DNA of 13,032 nucleotides from JBFJVD01 sp041624375 (lineage in GTDB: Bacteria > Chloroflexota > Anaerolineae > Anaerolineales > E44-bin32): NCBI GenBank assembly GCA_041624375.1, contig JBFJVD010000062.1, positions 1 through 13,032 on the forward strand, in the 5' to 3' direction. Below the pieces are notes generated by a model. The model was given only the letters and a program-made list of their open reading frames with translations, was not told the origin of the DNA and did not search any database. Position 1 is the stretch's first letter. Each line of letters begins with the position of its first letter. Position numbers and translations under genes: made by a program. Of this stretch, positions 11,174 to 13,032 are shown in pieces.

Positions 11174-13032
11174 ATGCAGACATCCTCCGAGCGCATGACC
11201 AGCATGGCCCATCTCCGGCGCGGGGTCGGCTTCCTCCTGCTCTTGCTGCTTCTTGCTCTAGGGACGTCTCCGGGAGCATCTGAGGCAGCGCTGGCACAGC
11301 TCCCACCGCCTGGCATCGCCGCCGTGGAAGGAACCGTCCGAGACGGCATCAGCGGCGCCCCGGTGGCAGGTGTGCGAGTTGAAGCCCCCGAGTTCGGACT
11401 GGTGGCGGTGACCGGCGCCGATGGGCGCTTCGTTTGGGGATCGATCCCGCTCAGCGCCGATTCCGTTCCCACCACAATCACGGCCGAGGCGGCCGGCTAT
11501 GGCCCCTGGCGCATCGAAGGCGTACGCCTGGTCGGCGCCGACATCCTCTTGCTCGACATCGAATTGAGGCAAGAAGCCACGGTCCTCCAGGTCCCCGAGC
11601 CGCGCACGGTCACGCAGGCTTTTCCGGCTGAATATTTCGCCGCCGCCTTATTCGACGAGCCGCTGCACGACCAGCGGGCCGAGCCGCTGCCGTCAACGAT
11701 CCGTGTGCGGGTGACCGGCTACGCCTTCTGCGATACCGCCCGTCCCTACACCGTCGAGACGGTCGACTTCAGAGAATATGTTCGCAACGTCCTGCCGAAC
11801 GAATGGGGCGCCGGCTGGCCTCGTGAATCCTACCGGGCAGGCGCCATGGCGGTGAAGATGTACGCCTGGTCGATCGTTGCCGCCGGCGGCAAGTGGTCGG
11901 ACGCCGACGTCTACGACAGCACCTGCGATCAGGTCTACATCCCCGGCGTGGCCTACTCCAGCACGAACAATGCGATCGATTTCACCTGGAACTGGCGTCA
12001 ATACTGGGTCAGCTCCACGCACCTGGTGACCGCATATTACCGGGCGCTCTATTCCCAGTGTGTGGATGCGGGGCTGGCCAATCTGTGCATGGGGCAGATC
12101 GAATCGCGCGACATGGCGGCCGATCGCTACACATGGGACGAGATCCTCTTCACCTTCTACCCTGGCTCTGCCATCAATGAAGTGGTTCCCTCCATCGGCG
12201 GCTACGCGCTGCGCTACTACGGGAATGGCTGGGGCGACCTCGATCGGGTGAAGATCCAGCTCGATGGGCCCGCCCGGCCGATCGATGTGGGCGGGGATTT
12301 CACCGTCGAGTTGTGGGTTAAGGCTAACGCCGCCGAGAACCCTGCGCCGGCCTGCTCGCCCGGCGGCACAAATTGGCGCCGCGGCAACGTGCTGCTCGAC
12401 CGGGATGTGCTTGGCAACGGCGACCTCGGCGATTACGGCCTCTCGCTGGCCGGCGGACGAGTCGCCTTTGGCGTAAGTCAGGGCGCCAACGCCCAGACCA
12501 TCTGCGGCGCGACCAACATCGCCAATGGCGCCTGGCGCCATGTGGCGGTCACCCGGCGTGCCTCGGACGGTCGGCTTCAGATCTACATTGACGGTCTGCT
12601 CGACGGCCAGGGGACCGGACCAACCGGGGATATCAGCTACCGTGACGGACGGGCGAGCTCGGCCGCGAACGACCCGTATCTCGTGCTTGGCGCCGAGAAG
12701 CATGATGAAGACAACGTCCAGTACCCTTCGTTCAGTGGTTGGCTGGACGAACTGCGCATCTCCAACAACCTGCGCTATAGCTCGGCGTTCACGCGGCCAG
12801 CCGGGCCATTCACCCCGGATGCCAACACCGTCGGCCTGTTCCACTTCAATGAAGGCTATGGGAATACCATCAACGATACCTCCGGGGCGGCCGGCGGCCC
12901 GAGTACAGGCATCCGACGCTATGGCGGATCGACCAATAACGGTCCTGAATGGACCAACGACAGCCCGTTTTATGTTCCGCCGCCGACGCCAACCCCGACT
13001 CCCACGCGAACGCCCACAGGAACGCTGCCGCC
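11174..13032 (+). CDS. Secreted SpoIID-domain protein with LamG domain and Pro-Thr linker (3' end beyond window)
   Basis: This is a predicted exported cell-surface protein; 619 codons are in the window. A signal peptide covers residues 1-42 (basic MAHLRRGVG, then FLLLLLLLALG, with likely cleavage after the Ala-rich stretch near ALAQ). A carboxypeptidase-regulatory-like beta domain follows (about 48-132; EGTVRDGISGAPVAGVRV, TGADGRFVW). A SpoIID domain spans about 175-335 (VDFREYVRNVLPNEW, ESYRAGAMAVKMYAWSIV, YTWDEILFTFYPGS). E210 of PNEW aligns with the catalytic Glu of SpoIID lytic transglycosylases, which cut peptidoglycan. A LamG/concanavalin-like domain lies at about 355-565 (FTVELWVKA, WRHVAVTRR, LQIYIDGLLDG, FSGWLDELRIS). 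The linker PPPTPTPTPTRTPT starts near 602. In-frame ATGs at 11195 and 11204 give a more typical signal peptide, and the frame is open back to 11102, so the start is uncertain. No good Shine-Dalgarno sequence is seen (GGGAG is 15 bases before 11174). Confidence 0.88.
   Translation, partial: MQTSSERMTSMAHLRRGVGFLLLLLLLALGTSPGASEAALAQLPPPGIAAVEGTVRDGISGAPVAGVRVEAPEFGLVAVTGADGRFVWGSIPLSADSVPTTITAEAAGYGPWRIEGVRLVGADILLLDIELRQEATVLQVPEPRTVTQAFPAEYFAAALFDEPLHDQRAEPLPSTIRVRVTGYAFCDTARPYTVETVDFREYVRNVLPNEWGAGWPRESYRAGAMAVKMYAWSIVAAGGKWSDADVYDSTCDQVYIPGVAYSSTNNAIDFTWNWRQYWVSSTHLVTAYYRALYSQCVDAGLANLCMGQIESRDMAADRYTWDEILFTFYPGSAINEVVPSIGGYALRYYGNGWGDLDRVKIQLDGPARPIDVGGDFTVELWVKANAAENPAPACSPGGTNWRRGNVLLDRDVLGNGDLGDYGLSLAGGRVAFGVSQGANAQTICGATNIANGAWRHVAVTRRASDGRLQIYIDGLLDGQGTGPTGDISYRDGRASSAANDPYLVLGAEKHDEDNVQYPSFSGWLDELRISNNLRYSSAFTRPAGPFTPDANTVGLFHFNEGYGNTINDTSGAAGGPSTGIRRYGGSTNNGPEWTNDSPFYVPPPTPTPTPTRTPTGTLP

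Noticed and set aside
11693..12844. Minus-strand open frame of 383 codons opposite the SpoIID-LamG gene
   Set aside because: The opposite strand carries clear SpoIID and LamG domain signatures; this frame has no start signal or recognisable domain.

Overview
The window is a GC-rich stretch of bacterial chromosome that most resembles Chloroflexota (Anaerolineae or a relative). This is an inference from several traits: an archaeal/eukaryotic-type prolyl-tRNA synthetase with a C-terminal zinc domain, paired AI-2E family permeases, an exported SpoIID-LamG protein that ends in a Pro-Thr repeat linker, and a DxH-less calcineurin-like phosphoesterase. No tRNA, rRNA, CRISPR array, insertion sequence or phage gene was seen.

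Layout, left to right. (1) Positions 1-1252 and 1249-2361 (minus) encode two AI-2E family membrane proteins joined by an ATGA overlap. They are driven by a promoter whose predicted start point is the A of the ATG, so the mRNA looks leaderless. At the left edge about 115 bases read as a plus-strand fragment of an AddB/RecB-like nuclease-helicase that breaks off inside the first permease frame. (2) Positions 2491-5156 (minus) hold rpsO then pnp, the classic ribosomal protein S15 / polynucleotide phosphorylase pair. It has a promoter inside the preceding gene, hairpins in both leaders and a strong intrinsic terminator after pnp. (3) Positions 5238-9280 (minus) form a tight four-gene operon: metallophosphoesterase, APH-like phosphotransferase, proS and a HEAT-repeat (AlkD-like) protein, with its own promoter and a 3' terminator. 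(4) Positions 9489-10724 (minus) encode metK, preceded by a textbook promoter, a complete SAM-I riboswitch and a terminator. (5) From 11174 to the right edge (plus), divergently transcribed, lies a large secreted protein: signal peptide, carboxypeptidase-regulatory-like domain, SpoIID domain, LamG-like domain and Pro-Thr linker.

The non-coding stretch 10725-11173 (449 bases) is fully occupied by the metK leader and two divergent promoters, plus a structured leader for the SpoIID gene. The four minus-strand promoters with both boxes all use a 17-base spacer, which gives the window a consistent promoter grammar.

How the genes work together: metK makes S-adenosylmethionine and is shut off by SAM through its leader. 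proS, rpsO and pnp serve translation and RNA turnover. The phosphoesterase, the phosphotransferase and the HEAT protein are uncharacterised partners of proS. The permeases and the SpoIID-LamG protein act at the cell envelope.

Most of the window is ordinary core genome. The points most worth a second look are the rpsO and pnp leader structures, the leaderless permease operon, the left-edge gene junction and the SpoIID-LamG architecture.
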